Origin: Periconia sp. R9002
Taxonomy: Eukaryota > Ascomycota > Dothideomycetes > Pleosporales > Periconiaceae
Assembly (NCBI GenBank): GCA_023627715.1
Contig: JAMAHW010000036.1
Location: 285,805-349,804 of the forward strand
Length of the DNA: 64,000 bases
Reading direction: 5' to 3'
The translations under genes and the position numbers were made by a program. Positions 35,388-48,191 of the stretch are shown one piece after another; within the stretch, counting starts at the first letter, position 1, and every line of letters starts with the position of its first letter. The notes beneath the pieces were generated by a model. That model was not told where the DNA came from, made no database searches, and saw nothing but the letters and a program-made list of their open reading frames with translations.

Positions 35388-37129
35388 ATGCCGAAAGATC
35401 AAGAGGACAACATTAGGTTTCTTTACGAGGTCGTTACTAGCAATGGCCCCCCGACTGTATGTCCCAACTCCAACCAGCAGGTCCAATTGACAACGGTACG
35501 CAAGTAGAGTCTAACGGAGAATGACAGCCAGACATGGAGGCCATCGGGAAAGCCCTGGGCCTGAAAAAGTTGGCAACGTCCAAACGGTGGTCTCGCCTCA
35601 AGGCAAACGTAAAAGAGGGCGGCATACTCGGTAACTCTGCTTACCAGTACCTTTGGTTGGTACTCAAACATTCTCAGAGGGCAAAGGTAAGTTGGGAGCA
35701 TCTCGCATGGATATGCACATTTGAAGCACTAACTGAATGACAGGTGCGTCGTCACGGTCTACAATCGATATGCTAATTTCTTATTAAAAAAACAACCTCT
35801 CCGGAAAACTACTAACCTGCTCCTGCTCGTTCTCTTTTCTTCGTTGTCGCATACCGTCTCGTTCGTTCCTTTCTTTGAATGATCCATACTAATCAAACAC
35901 TGTGATTTGCAGGCACCGAATTGGAAAGACATCGCCGCCAAATGGCACACCACCCCCGGCGCAGCAGCTAAACGTTACTCGCGCATGAAAACCGCTTGGG
36001 AGAAGGGCACGTCAGCGAAAACCGCGTCTAAACCCAAACTGCGGGCCGCCGCTTCGTCCAACACGAAGAAGGTAGCTGCCGCTACAGATGTCGACAACGA
36101 CAGGTATGTTCATGGAGGCGATGAGTGTGGCGACGATACTGAGGACGACCTGGACATGGGGTATACGCTACACAAGAAGCAGAAACCGTCCACGAAGAAG
36201 ACAGACACCTGCAACATCACTACATTCAAAAATGGCGAAATCGAGACTTTCAAATCAGAGGAAGCTAGTACTACGAGTTCGTCCCCGATGGAGAACTACA
36301 CTGGCATTCAAAACAATCCTGTTGTTCAACACCCTATCCAACAATTTGCTGGTACGATAAAGCCATCTGATGGCTGTGCCGGTATTTATGACATGTTTCT
36401 CAATGTTAACGATCGACCATCTCATTCCTATGTTCCTCCTGGGTTCCAGAGCCATCAGCCTACGCCCTACTATGCCAATGTTTCACAGGGCCTTGCCGGT
36501 GGCGAATTTCCTGTCAAACAGACCCCCACGCACGAGCTATCTAGTTTTCAAGGACATCGATATCTTCCATATCAGGAAGCTGGCTCTCAAGAGGTTGCCG
36601 TTGGCGTACTCAAAAACGACCAGTTGCCGTTGTATGGTCCCAAGGGTAATCAAGATCACCATCACCCTTCACCTTCTCGTCCAACCGACCCCCATGGTTC
36701 CAATGGCTTCGATGGCTTCAAGGTTTTTAATGAAATCGATAGCTATAATGACTTTGATGGCTTCGAAGGCAGCATTCTCACCGACAGCCGCACGATTCCC
36801 AGTGGCACTGCTGGCTCTTGGGGTCTTGTTGGAGTCCGCTCGAACGGCAACACCAACCAAACTTTCTGCTACACCGGCGGTTCTCAGGATCTTGCTGATG
36901 TCAAACATGATCCTGATATCACTGTGCAATCCACTGACAGTTTCTTCGATCAATTTCTTGACTACAATGAGTATATCCTGCCAGCATCGAACTCAGCCGG
37001 AGAGATTCAGGGTCAAGCTCAAACTTGTAAGTTCAAAATGCCCACCTTCATCGTTGCTTAGAGATTCTAAGCTGATATTTGCGTTTCAATGTAGGCACTG
37101 AAGCTTGGATAAATGACGGGGACGTCTGA
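35388..37129 (+). CDS. Myb/SANT-like DNA-binding protein, two repeats
   Basis: Probable nuclear DNA-binding protein. Exons 35388-35456, 35528-35686, 35913-37026 and 37095-37129 encode 458 residues. Two helix-turn-helix repeats of the fungal Myb-like type are seen: DNIRFLYEVVTSNG plus MEAIGKALGLKKLATSKRWS, and YLWLVLKHSQRAKAPNWKDI plus AAKWHTTPGAAAKRYSRMKT. Each repeat is split by an intron between its helices. The rest is low-complexity and rich in Gly, Ser, Asn and Asp, with FDGFKVFNEIDSYNDFDGFEG, possibly an activation region. The 226-base intron 2 contains CAG/GTGCGT at 35741-35749, a perfect zero-length exon site. The last exon (11 codons, ending WINDGDV) is supported only by splice consensus; without it the frame ends at 37061. 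The target genes are unknown. Confidence 0.78.
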
Positions 37130-37540
37130 ACACATTCATTGGTCCATGGACCTTTTATTGGTTTATTTTGGACCTCAGAGTTCATATTATTGGTCGCATG
37201 TACTACGGAAAGACCACAAGACATGGGCATGTGAGCTTATCTGGCATCAGACAGTGGATAAACTGAACGATGGATACAACAACCAGCAATCAGGCTGAGA
37301 ACATATGGGAATTGTGCTGGGGGCCTATGTCTTGATCTGAGATGCAAGAGTATCTGGAGCTGGGCTTTTCGCATGGAAATATTTAAAGTTGCTCCAGATT
37401 CCTTCACAAATGAAAATAAGGTTCTCGTGTTTCTGGTGGGTCTGAAAGTTTTTCTTGTTCCCTAGTTCTCTGAAACGGATAAAGAGATACACAGCCCTTC
37501 TCCCATCATACATCCTGTCTTGATATAACGATACAAGCTC
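37130..37540. other. Intergenic between convergent genes, 411 bases
   Basis: 3' flanks of the Myb-like and quinone oxidoreductase genes; no gene seen. Confidence 0.45.
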
Positions 37541-39026
37541 TTAGGGTTTTAACAAAAGCTTTCCGGCTGTTTTACGTGATTCGATATCTTCAGTGGCCCT
37601 CTTGACCTCTTTCAGCGGGTATACATCGTGGATTTTGACATTCAAGCCATCCTTCTCTATGAACTTCCATAGTTGATCGGCGTATGATAGCAACTCCTCA
37701 CGGGTTGTAATATAGCTAAAAAGTGACGGTCGAAGAAGCTTAATATTCTTATCCGCGAGTCGACTATACACAACATTAATATGTGACTTACGCACTGTGG
37801 GATGCTAGGTCCATATCCGCAAGTACTGCGAGAAATAATCAGAACATGAACTCACCTAAGAGCAAAGTTGGTAATAGGTCCACTGGCATTACCGAAGCTA
37901 ACCATAGTTCCCTTCCTGGTCAAAACTTTGAGGGAACTGTCCAGCGTCGCCTGGCCCACCGAATCGAAAACGGCAGCGACGCCCTTTCCTCCGGTGATTT
38001 CAAGCACCTTATCCACAAATGTATCTCTGTTTTCCTCGTAATACCCCAGAACTACTTCGGCGCCATTCTGTTTGGCTAAATCACGCTTCTCGGCCGTGGA
38101 CGCAGTAGCTATTGTCCTCGCGCCTACGGCTTTGAGGAGTTGGCAGAGCCAAAGACCAACGCCTCCAGCCGCAGCAGTTACCAAGATCCATTCTCCTGTC
38201 TTGACAGGATGGGCTTCGCGTATGAGGGTCAAGGCAGTCAAGGCTTGCAAAGGTGATGCAGCAGCAACTTTGGTGGTGATGGTATCGGGCAGAGGCATCA
38301 CCTTGTCGGCAGGCACACGCACATAGTCGGCATAAGCTGCTATAGAGAAGTAGGCTACGCGGCCGTTGATCTTAAGATCAGAGGGTGTACCAGGGCCAAG
38401 AGCAGCAATAGTGCCTGCACCTTCCCGACCGAGTGTATAGGGAAAGGAGGGTGGTGGATAAACGCCTATACCACGGGTAAAAAGTCAGTTATATAGAGGC
38501 TTCCTCGTATGTTCAACGTCTCAATACGTCACGCTATGTCTCGTCTCGTCTCGGTAACTAAAGGACTCAGTACCCGGGGTCTAACAAACCTCCGCGGAAA
38601 TAACTGTTCATCATCAGCGTTTGCATTGACATTTGATACTTGTCTGGAGATTGCATATATTGATGGAATGATTCATCCCGAGGGAAGCATGAATGCATGT
38701 GCAAATTGAGTGGTTAAAACTCACGTGTCAATGTAGTTGATCCCAATGTATTCGTTCTTGATCAAAACCTCTCCCTCCTTCAGTTCCGAGGGCACAGCAA
38801 CGTCCCGGTATTGTAATACGTCGACCCCACCCGTCTGATCAATCTGAACCGCCTTCATCGTTTGCGGTAAGCTAGCCATTGTGCTTCCGAACGCTTTTAA
38901 TCTGAGCACAGCAAGCCGTGGGGTTTGGTGAACTAGTCTCGTCCTCGCAATGAAAGAGGGTGAGCCACGAGTGGTGATGGTAGAAACACTGTGATGCAAG
39001 AAGGGTCGGAGGGTGAGTGCGGACAT
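37541..39026 (-). CDS. NADPH:quinone oxidoreductase, zeta-crystallin type
   Basis: Zinc-free medium-chain dehydrogenase/reductase that reduces quinones with NADPH. Exons 39026-38725, 38603-38590, 38465-37856 and 37763-37541 give 382 residues from the first start, or 333 from the ATG at 38879. Exon 2 is just 14 bases and supplies the YFRG of NYIDTYFRGGVYPPP, without which the frame is lost. The nucleotide loop AAAGGVGLWLCQLLKAVGA and the segment GREGAGTI are typical, as is the ending ESRKTAGKLLLKP. The first 49 residues are Arg/Ser/Thr-rich and free of acidic residues (RPFLHHSVSTITTRGSPSF), resembling a mitochondrial presequence. The second start matches the usual cytosolic start, MASLPQTMKAVQI. 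Confidence 0.9.
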
Positions 39027-39755
39027 GGACTCAACAAAAAACGATGAGGTAGAACGAAGCAATTGCACTAGCATTGGGGGGAGGGGTTTGGATGATGAGA
39101 AATGCCCCGCGGCCGATGTCACTCCCAGTTTAACCGAAGTACAGGGCATTGGCACATCGGGTGACCGGCTGCTGCACATCGCGTGGTTAGTGTAATCACC
39201 AAGAATTGACTAATTGTATCAAACAGAGAATAGAACTCTACTTTCTGGTTTGCAAATGAATATAGTCAAGCTGAACCCCTGATAGGCAGCGTCAACACCC
39301 TGTAGATTTGGGACAGAATTATTGCGATTCATGATCTGCAAATAGCATGGATTGTGATATTTCACTACGCTTATAATTCTACATAGTGTTTTTCCTCAAA
39401 GACAAGTAGATAATTAGCTATTTCAAATGCAGACTCACTATCCAGCAGGGATGAGAAGCGATATCCAAACAGAAATTCCTAATCTAGCAAAATATATACA
39501 TTGTAAAAAGTAAGTAAATAATAATTCAAGCAACGCGAGTGACACGCTCCCATTCTATATAAGAATGATAAGAAAAGGAAGGGGTACACCGATCTATCTG
39601 CATAATGTATAAATTATAGACTTGCAACTGTAACACTTCGAACTCCCTGTATGCAAACATTATCTCCCAGAAGAAAAGGCAGTTACCGAACCAATCTCGC
39701 GAAGGAAGCTAGTAGTGAATTGATGAGTTGTACATCGCCTGGGTAGGGGGACTTA
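39027..39755. other. Intergenic, 729 bases
   Basis: Promoter of the quinone oxidoreductase and 3' flank of the glucanosyltransferase. The centre (39380-39650) is AT-rich. No gene visible. Confidence 0.5.
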
Positions 39756-41521
39756 TTACAACACCACCAGCGCAACAAGACCCAGAGCAACCATGGATGT
39801 CCATCCGTTAGCAAAGAGTGAGGCCGCTCCGTTGGTACTGAGCGCCGGGCTCGATGAAGGGGCAGCTGGCGGAGCAGATGGTTGGTTCGTTGACGGAACA
39901 ATGGTGGTGGAAGGCGCAGGTGGTGCACCGGGAGTCAGCACAGTGGTGTTCTTTACAGGTGCTGGGGGATTGCCGGAGGATGTGCCGTTCGAGCATGTTG
40001 TGCCGTTCGCGGACACTACTCCATTCAAAGGCGCTGTGCCATTCAAAGGTGCAGTGGCGTTTAGTGATACTGTGGTGTTGGATGGGGTCATAGTAGGTGC
40101 TGGGTTGGTATTGTTGTTGCCCGTGCCAGTGGGCACGCTGGGACTACCATTGGAAACCAACTTCAAATCCAAGCCCTTCAATTCATCGCCTTTGGAGCTA
40201 TAAACGGCCTTAGGGCATTTGGTGTCCTTCACTTGAATTATCTGGCCTTTGGTAGGGTTCTGGATGCCGTTCTTGATGAGGTCTTCGCATCCAGGGCAAA
40301 CCGCCGGGATGGTGAAGTTGGAGTCGAACGCACTGTTCTTGATGAGTTTGGCGTCGCACTTGGGTGCCTTGATAGGTGTTTGCAGCGTCTCAAGCTTAGA
40401 CAGGTCAAGCTTCGCGTAAGCCTTTTGAAGGTTCTCAAAATCGGCACGAAGTTTGATGGTACCATCGGCGTTGATATCTGCGAGGCCGTACTTGTTGTCT
40501 TCTTGAGAATACTCATAGACAAGACCTCCACTGAGTGTCTTCATCTTGTCGCTATAGAGGGCGGATACTTCATCGAAAACACGGGGCAGGACTTCGTTGC
40601 AACCGTACTCAGAAAAGAAGACGGGGACGCTGCTCTCCTTGAACATGTCGACTAGGGTGTTGTAGCCGGCTGACTCAAAGGTTGCAGAACCTCCGCACCA
40701 AGAGTAAGAGTTCAGACCAAAGAAATCAGAATCGGAGTTGTCGCCGTTGTCGCATTGCATATAGGCCCAAGTGTCTTCGAGGATTTCGCGCACTGGATAA
40801 CATTTGAAGTCAGTTTGATGCCTTTATGATGGTCCACTATTAGGGTTCTTTACCATCTGCAGCACTATAAGCTACAGGGATGCGTCTGTCGGCATGGGAT
40901 TTGATGTAATTTTTGAGGTCGCGCTGGACAGCCTGCACACTGTGCTTAGTAGATGTCTCTTGGAGTGTATAATGAGTTTCGACTTACGCGAATGTACTGA
41001 GGGTTTATCTTGCCCGTCTTCATATCGTTCATGACCTCATTGGCAGCAAAGAAAGCAAGCGTGTTCGGGTATGCTTTGAAGTTCTCCACGACGCCAAAGA
41101 TTCTGTTCAAATAGTCCTTGTGGTAACTCGTCCAGGGTTCAGCCCTGTTGATCGACTCTCCGCTCTGAGGGCCGTTGACATCGATAATCATGTAGATGCC
41201 TGCAGCATTAAAGATGGATGCACAGTCATCGTGGTTCAATTTGGGATCAACGTTGTAGACCCGAATGGTATTGACACCAAGTTTTTGGAGCACGACGGCG
41301 TCGCGGAGGCAAATTTCCTTATCACTCAAGGCGTCCTTTTTCTCTTGGGGCTTATAGCCAGCTTGACCACCAGGCTGGTAATCAGCGCCAACGATCATAA
41401 AACGCTTCTTGGTAGTGGGATCAACGAAGTCTCGGCCTTGAACCTCGATGGGTGTCACTGCGACAGCAACGGTGGTGAAGAGGGCAGCGGCAAGCGCAAG
41501 TGTTTGTGAGAGAGAACGCAT
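39756..41521 (-). CDS. GPI-anchored 1,3-beta-glucanosyltransferase (GH72, Gel/Gas)
   Basis: Cell-wall enzyme that cuts and re-joins beta-1,3-glucan chains. Exons 41521-40988, 40932-40854 and 40792-39756 encode 549 residues. A signal peptide spans about residues 1-21. The GH72 acid/base glutamate lies in FFAANEVMND and the nucleophile in PVFFSEYGCNE, with the entry motif VQGRDFVDPTTKKRFMIVGA. After the catalytic domain, a short Cys-containing segment is followed by a Ser/Thr/Pro/Asn-rich stalk with many N-x-T sites, then a hydrophobic tail (SMVALGLVALVVL) fitting GPI attachment. No complete CBM43/X8 domain is seen, which places it with the short Gas-type enzymes. Confidence 0.95.
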
Positions 41522-42205
41522 GGTTCAAGTACGTAGCCAGGTAGATATGTGATTGAAGAAGCGACGCAGAAATATAGAAGTGTGAAGCTGCGGTGCAAAT
41601 GAGTGATGGGTTCAAAAGAGTGAAGGGATGAAGGAGTGAATGCGACTGGCGCAGTGTGGTGGTAAAGACTGGCTGGAGTGATGAAAAAGAAGGGTGGGAA
41701 AAAAAGAGAACTAGAAAAACACAAAAGTATAATGCATGCGACGAAAGGACTGGAGGATCAAAACAACAAAGAGGAGGGCGTCGGGGATTATTTAATATTC
41801 TACATGGTGATTAGGCGCATCAATGTGGAGGAACGTGGGATTTCGAAACAGCCAGGCCGCCTCTCGAGGCTCTCCTTGGCCGAATGTCCATGTCCGAGTC
41901 GTGGCTGTGCGCCAGGCCAGCCAATCAGACTTTCGTGTTTGCATCGTTTTCTATTGCGGGATCAGATGTGCCTGAGAACATTGGGGAGCCATACGAGCTA
42001 GTGTTTGATGTCCGAAGTCCGCCCCATCATTCACGTGACCGTGACATGATATCCATTTATGTCTATAAATGCATTCAGACACATGGACTTCCAACTCAGG
42101 CAGTATACGACATCACTTTCTTTCATCAACATGACATGGCCACATCATCCAATGCATCCTCCACAATCTGCATTCATGCGACGCCTTATCCGTGAATTGA
42201 CTGCA
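41522..42205. other. Intergenic, 684 bases
   Basis: Promoter of the GH72 gene and 3' flank of the Arf GEF gene. A CCAAT box sits near 41930 (GCCAATCAG). No coding frame accepted. Confidence 0.45.
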
Positions 42206-45200
42206 TTACTCCACTTCGTCCTTTACAGCCTTCGCCCCTGCCCCCTCTGGTTCCGAACTCTCCTTCTTCTGCTCCTTCCCTTTCTCCTTTGCCTTGTCAT
42301 CCTTTGCCCTCCTTTCACTCTTGGGCTTCTTCGCTTCTTCAGGAAACAGCTCGCCAAAGAACTCGGGCAGGAAGCGGTTGATTCGCTTCCACGTTTCGAT
42401 CCACAGCTCTTCTCGATCAGGCTCTTGCTCTGGTGGCGCCAGAAACCCGCCATTGGACATGACAAGCAGCATGTTTTTCAGATTCTCAGATACAGCTTCC
42501 TCCTGTGTCGTGTCAGTCAAGCATTCTCCATACATCCTTGTGCACGTCCTCGTGTGTAATAGCTTACCAGGTTGTCCCCTTGACCGCTGTTGATGAGCCG
42601 GTCCATGATGGTGATGATTTTGAGCCAAAGATCGAGAAGTTCACCCGTCTCGGAGAGCATGCCCAAATAATGCAGGTACACTTTGGACAGCAAGGTCGCC
42701 GCTCGCACTCGCGTTTCACTCATGCCTAGGGGGTCTGACTGATATACTTCAGGTTTGAGTAATTGCGTTATGAGCGGAAAGAGAACCTCTTTGAAGATGG
42801 CTGTCCACTCTTTGTGGTCTTCAGAGGCAAGCTCGTTCGATAATAGCGTCCGTTGTAAGGAACCAAATGCGTGCTGGCGGATCTCGCGGCAAGGATTGAG
42901 GCACTGGTGTGTCAATGTCTTCAGAATAGGCGACCAGTATGCCGTCCACGCTGCTTGATGTTAGCTTGTGATGTTATGGTACGTAATTGTGCATTCGCGA
43001 ACCTTCTCTTGCCTCGAGCTGAGACTGGTCGATGAAAGTAGGTACTCGACTGGACATTTGGAAAACGATGGTCATCGCTTTACTGCCGCGAACAACTAGT
43101 TCATTGCCTCTATATAAAAGTTAGCACGTCATGTTTTGTGTTGGTAGTCACCGATCGTACTCAGGCTTCTTTGACTTGGGCGCTTGCCCTCTCCTGATGG
43201 CTTGGTCGTGTAATTGTTCTTGCCTAGCTCCAACTTGCGCGGCTGTTGCGAATTCGTTCAGCAGTGCTATCGCCGCCTCATAATTATCAGCCGTAATTCC
43301 AGGCTGGGATGACGTAGTGAGGTCTTCCACTAGTTGAAACACATCGCCCGCGGTTTCTGGTACTTGATGCAAAGTGTTCAACAGGGACCAAAAGTCTGGC
43401 GAATTCGCCAACTCAATGCGGAGACCAACAGGCCCTTTGCAGCACTCCGAGAGTCCTTTCAGAAGTGGATCTGCGCACTGTTTAAGGAGATCTTTGTCAA
43501 ATGTGGAGAAAGTATGAAGTAGAATGGGTGCCCTAATGAAATCATAATCCTATGCTTGTTAGTTTCGGTATTCAGACGTCAAACCTTCGTAAACATACAT
43601 TGCTCGCCTTCAATATCACCAATAGGTAATACACTACTCGTGCAATAACAACAGGATGAAGTTTAGAAGCACTCCTAATCACCGTTGATAAGGCATCAGC
43701 AACGTCTTTTGCGAGTTCTTTGACAGTCTCCTCATCTCGTACAGCAAGCATGGTTGCAAGTTCGAGGACAAACACTAGACTGGGATCATATGCAGGTCGA
43801 TTGGGTTTCGCCCTATTTCCATTCGCGCGTGAACTTGGTTGCGGGGGAACTTCTGGTTTCACCACAATAACGCGTGGAGAACCATCCTCGGGAATCTGCT
43901 CGAGCAGGGACATGAGCAATGAGCGTAATGATTCCACAGGTAGCTGACTGATATTGGCCAAAATGTCTTCGAAGTGGCATTCCTTGACTGTATCTACTGT
44001 GCACAACGTGTATTCAATTTCCTGGTCTGAGGGTTCAGGGGGCTCATCATTCGCAAAGCTAGAAACATAGGATGTGAGGGCCGAGAAAATGCCTGCATCG
44101 GCAGGTCGTTCGGCGCGATCGATGACCTGTGCAGGACTCTGTAGCGGTATGGGTGGCAGTGCTAAGGTTTTTTGGAATGATAGAAAGTAGGGAGGGATCA
44201 AGGAATTGACGAAGAGATTGACCATGATATGGATAAGCTAGGACTGTTAGTATGAAGCATACTGTCATTCACAGGTAATCTTACATGGTTCCATCCGTCT
44301 CGTATTGATGCTTCGCTACCCTTGATGACTTGGAACAGGATTACTGTGGCTAGTTGTGCTCTTCCATCTCGCCCAAACCTGACAGCCGTCTCACTAACCA
44401 TGACACTCTTCTTCTCCACTTGAACTTCTGTATTCAGTGCAGTGCTAGGTGGGATGTCCGGTGCTAACGTGCTGATATACGATAGACATGAGATAATGCG
44501 ATCCAATGCATCACTTAGCCCAGCCTTTGCCGCGATTTGGGCACATTGATCAAATCCAGTGACCACGCGAGAGAAGACAGCATCATCTGTAGCAGACATG
44601 AAAACATACGACAAAGTCGCGACGATCGGTTTCCATGTTGCAGCAAACATATCCGCGTCAAAGATATTAGTATCGCATATGATCAGATCGGGAGTCGACT
44701 GTATTTTGACTAGCAACTCTTTCCAGGCATGGTCGTACGCGTGTCGGTCTCCATGTTCTTCGGGCAAGATGATTTCACGAGTTTTGATGGACTCAAAGAT
44801 GGCGCGTAGAAAATCTGGATTGAAGTCTTTCCCATCATTGACGCCCCTAAGATTCTTCGCGAAATCTTCAAATGCCATCCGTTTCGATGATTTCAAGTTG
44901 GGATTGTGCTGGTCAGTGTTAAGCATGATGACAGCGTATATAAGAACATAGATTGCATCCTTGTTAGCAATCTCCTGTGGTTGTGCCTGTTCATAATACT
45001 GCTCCGAAAATTCGGTAACAATTCTTTCGATCAACTGAGACTCTCCGGGTAGACGGAAGGAATTCAGCAATTGCCTCAACGCCTCATCGACGCGGAGACC
45101 TTTGAAATCGAACAAGGCCATGAACGCGTGAAGTAGAGCCTCGTTGGACCTTTTGGAGATGAATTCGCCCAAAATCTTCTTGTCGACACGGGTAGTTCCT

Positions 45201-47215
45201 TTTACGAATTCAGCTATGCACTTTGGGTCATCCGGGTTTTCAATGATGCCCTGCGACGCAAGAAACGCTATACCTGCTTTGGGATTCTCATTGAATTTCG
45301 TAGCACCGCGAATAATGATCTTTTTCCGGGCTCGCTGCTCACGGAGTACGTCAGGACTCGGATAGTTTTCAGTGACTGGCTCGTCATCAAGCCGATCAGC
45401 TATAGATTGTATGAAGCCAAGCAAAGCATCCAAGCACAATGGTGGCACATTTACTGTACTCCATGTGGCTGAGTCCGGAAAGGCGTTTCGTGACAAAAGA
45501 CCAATGATATCCATACAGATATCCATGCGATCAGTTTCGCAGTCAAAATTGACGAAAAGTTCTGCCATAAAGGAAGGTATGCGCACCAAAGCACCTAGAT
45601 TTTCCACCATGGCTTCACGTGCATCGGGTTTCCTTGCTCCGCCTTCTAAGCCGAGCTTTTGGCGATCTTTGACAGGAACTGGGGTAGAACGGCCGCTGGA
45701 GCTATTCTGCTGAGGTACTGGTTTGATTAGGCCGGGGGCTTGTGGAACACCTTCATACAACGAGGGCTCAATGCCAGGCTCAAGCGGGATTTCTACGCGT
45801 GGGAAAAGGCATGCCACCAGGTATGATAAGTAAAGCTCTTGTTGTAGCTTGAGAACGGCCCTACATGTGGCAAGCAAGGTCCCAGCTACCCGAAGCGATT
45901 CATTCAAAACCGCCATATTTTCAGACCGGACGAGCTGGAAAAGATGCCGGCACAGAGTGTCCTTGGCCAAGTTTGCCAGGCTAGGGTGGCTTGCTATTGA
46001 AGGACCGGCCACCTCTAGCGCGACATCCACGATCCGCAAAGCCATGACGCGCATGGTGTCTGTGTGACTTCTATCGTGTGGATCTAGCAAATCTACAAGC
46101 ACGCGAAAGAGTTCCCGGATTGATGGCAAAGAGTAAGGTTTGGTGGTCTCGCCGACCGGTTGCTCTGGTTCTGTTGTCGCCAACAAATCCAACGTACTCC
46201 CTGAAGGCATGGGCGCATTACTATCTGTATCATCTTGTCCTTTTTCCGAAGTACTTGGCTGTTGTGGCTCTTCAACTTTGCTGGATGGTCCGTTTTCGTT
46301 TTGTACGCCCATGGAAGGATCCATCTTCAGACCATCTTGTTTCTCATCGTTATCCAATTCTTCGTCTAAAGCATCGAGCTCTTCGGGTGATTCGATCTCC
46401 AACGTTTTCAGGCGCTTAAATATGACCTGGCACATGGAGACCATGGCGATCTCCGCAGACCGGCGCAGCAGTTCAGACAATCTTGCCTGGCAGCACATGC
46501 TCAGCCCTGTCTCCATCATTTCGCATATGCTCTCATCGCCCAGAATTTCGCCACAGGGCCCGGAAACCATCCCCTCCATAAGTTTCAATATCCGCAGTAG
46601 AACGATTTCGTCGGCGGCAGTATCACTAGCCTCGAAGCGGCAATGGGTGATGGCTGAGGATAGCTGTTGCATGGCTTCTGGGAGTCTTGGTGAATCGCGC
46701 CCAATGATGTTGTAAGCCAGAAATTTGGTGATAGCAATTAAGGCGAGTGAGGTGATGGGTGCAGACGTAGAAGAGGAACGGATGACCTGAAGAAAAGGGT
46801 GGAGCATGGAAGGTGTGTCGAAGGTTTTGATGTCTTTGCAGCCTTTGAGCTCGCTCCTTAACCGCGCAAATGCAGACATGAGAGGATTGTCTTGCATGCT
46901 CTTGCCCTTTTTCCCGCGCAATCCCCATCTGCTGGGCACCGCCTCTTCTTGTTGTCCCTCTTCGCTTACAATGCTCTGGCCAACTCGGTCGCGCTTTTGA
47001 ATGGCCGGCGTCTTGTTGGAGGAACCACCCAAGATGGCTGCCACCGAAGAATGCGCCCAGCGGGCATGCTTTCGCATTGCAGATGTGACAGTCACGCATT
47101 CTGTGACCACAAGAGCTACTGGGTTGACGGCAACGGAGATGGGTCGGGGTTGCAGGCCGGCTGCCTCATGATGGAGGGTGTCCGTGGACAAGTTTGAAAT
47201 GTCGGCGGTGGACAT
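42206..47215 (-). CDS. Arf GEF, Gea1/Gea2-GBF1 family (Sec7 domain)
   Basis: Guanine-nucleotide exchange factor for Arf at the Golgi, needed for COPI vesicle formation and a target of brefeldin A. Six exons, 47215-44285, 44237-43599, 43549-43152, 43109-43003, 42950-42568 and 42502-42206, encode 1584 residues. The order is DCB/HUS region (conserved TDRMDICMDIIGLLSRNAF), Sec7 domain at about residues 650-850 with the catalytic glutamic finger in SFRLPGESQLIERIV and VLIYAVIMLNTDQHNPNLK, then HDS-type helical repeats (for example CREIRQHAFGSLQRTLLS). The last exon ends in a Lys/Glu-rich tail. All introns are 43-65 bases and in phase. Full length for the family; Sec7-late (BIG) proteins are longer and differ in HUS. 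Confidence 0.95.
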
Positions 47216-48191
47216 TACGGGAAAGAAAGTTTGGGTCTCGTGCAGTGCGAAAAAGGAACTTGTTGGACGTGTGAGACGAATAGGTTATGATATTAGAGAA
47301 TGGTTACAGAGGTCGAATGGCTGGGGATGGGGTGGGTAGATGGGTATATACGCTCAGATCAGCAAACTCGACAGGCAAACTTCATGCTCTCGGAGGACAA
47401 GTATACTGCTCGGGACAGTATCTGGTCATCAGTCAACAGCTATGTAGCGACCGTGGTCTCATCGGAGAAGTCGTACACAGCAACAATGTGCAAGCTTCAA
47501 CTTTGAAAGGTAGTCCGGTAGCTAGCTCTTGGCAAGCCCAAAGAAGCCACATGTTTGTACAGTATGTGCAAGGGTCCACTGTTGCGCTAGCCAGTTTACG
47601 ATATATCATAGGTACAATGTATTGATGTGCCCATGGACATGTTCTACCGCCTAACTTACGTCGAAATCTCGAACCCCCAGAGATTATAGGCAACTACACA
47701 AAAAAATTGAAATTTGAATAGATTGATATAATTACATGTCCCTCCTCAACTTCAGCTTACCGTGGTTCCAAACAACAACGCCACCCCTTTGATGCACCGT
47801 CTAGTATATACAAACATCCCTGCCAATCGCACCTAAAGAAAAAAAAAACTCCCGCCCTTCGTCTTGACCTTAAGACGCCTGCAAATCGACCAGGATCGAG
47901 GGGAAAGAGAAGGGGGGAATGGAAAAGGTGTAGTTTAGTGAAGGGGTACCGGTCCAGCCAACCCACTTTCCATCTCCAACGGGTTCAGATACCGCCCCGA
48001 GGATGATGGCTGAGACCCTCTTCATTACAATGTTTTTTTTTGGCGACGTAGACCCACTGTGCGGATCCATCTATCTATCGTCATGAAGATCATAGTCAAC
48101 GTAGAACCGCAGAGCATTATGCGACTGCTGGGTGTTGCGGTCTGAGACATGGTCAACAATTATTCAATCTGTCGCGCAGACGGGAGGTTTC
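47216..48191. other. Intergenic, 976 bases
   Basis: Promoter of the Arf GEF and 3' flank of the mannosyltransferase gene, both on the minus strand. Short A-runs occur near 47838 and 47699. No convincing gene or RNA. Confidence 0.5.

Noticed and set aside
36370..37101. 243-codon plus-strand frame overlapping the Myb-like gene
   Set aside because: It is an out-of-phase shadow of exon 3, which itself continues the Myb repeats. Its composition is low-complexity and it has no splice or domain support.
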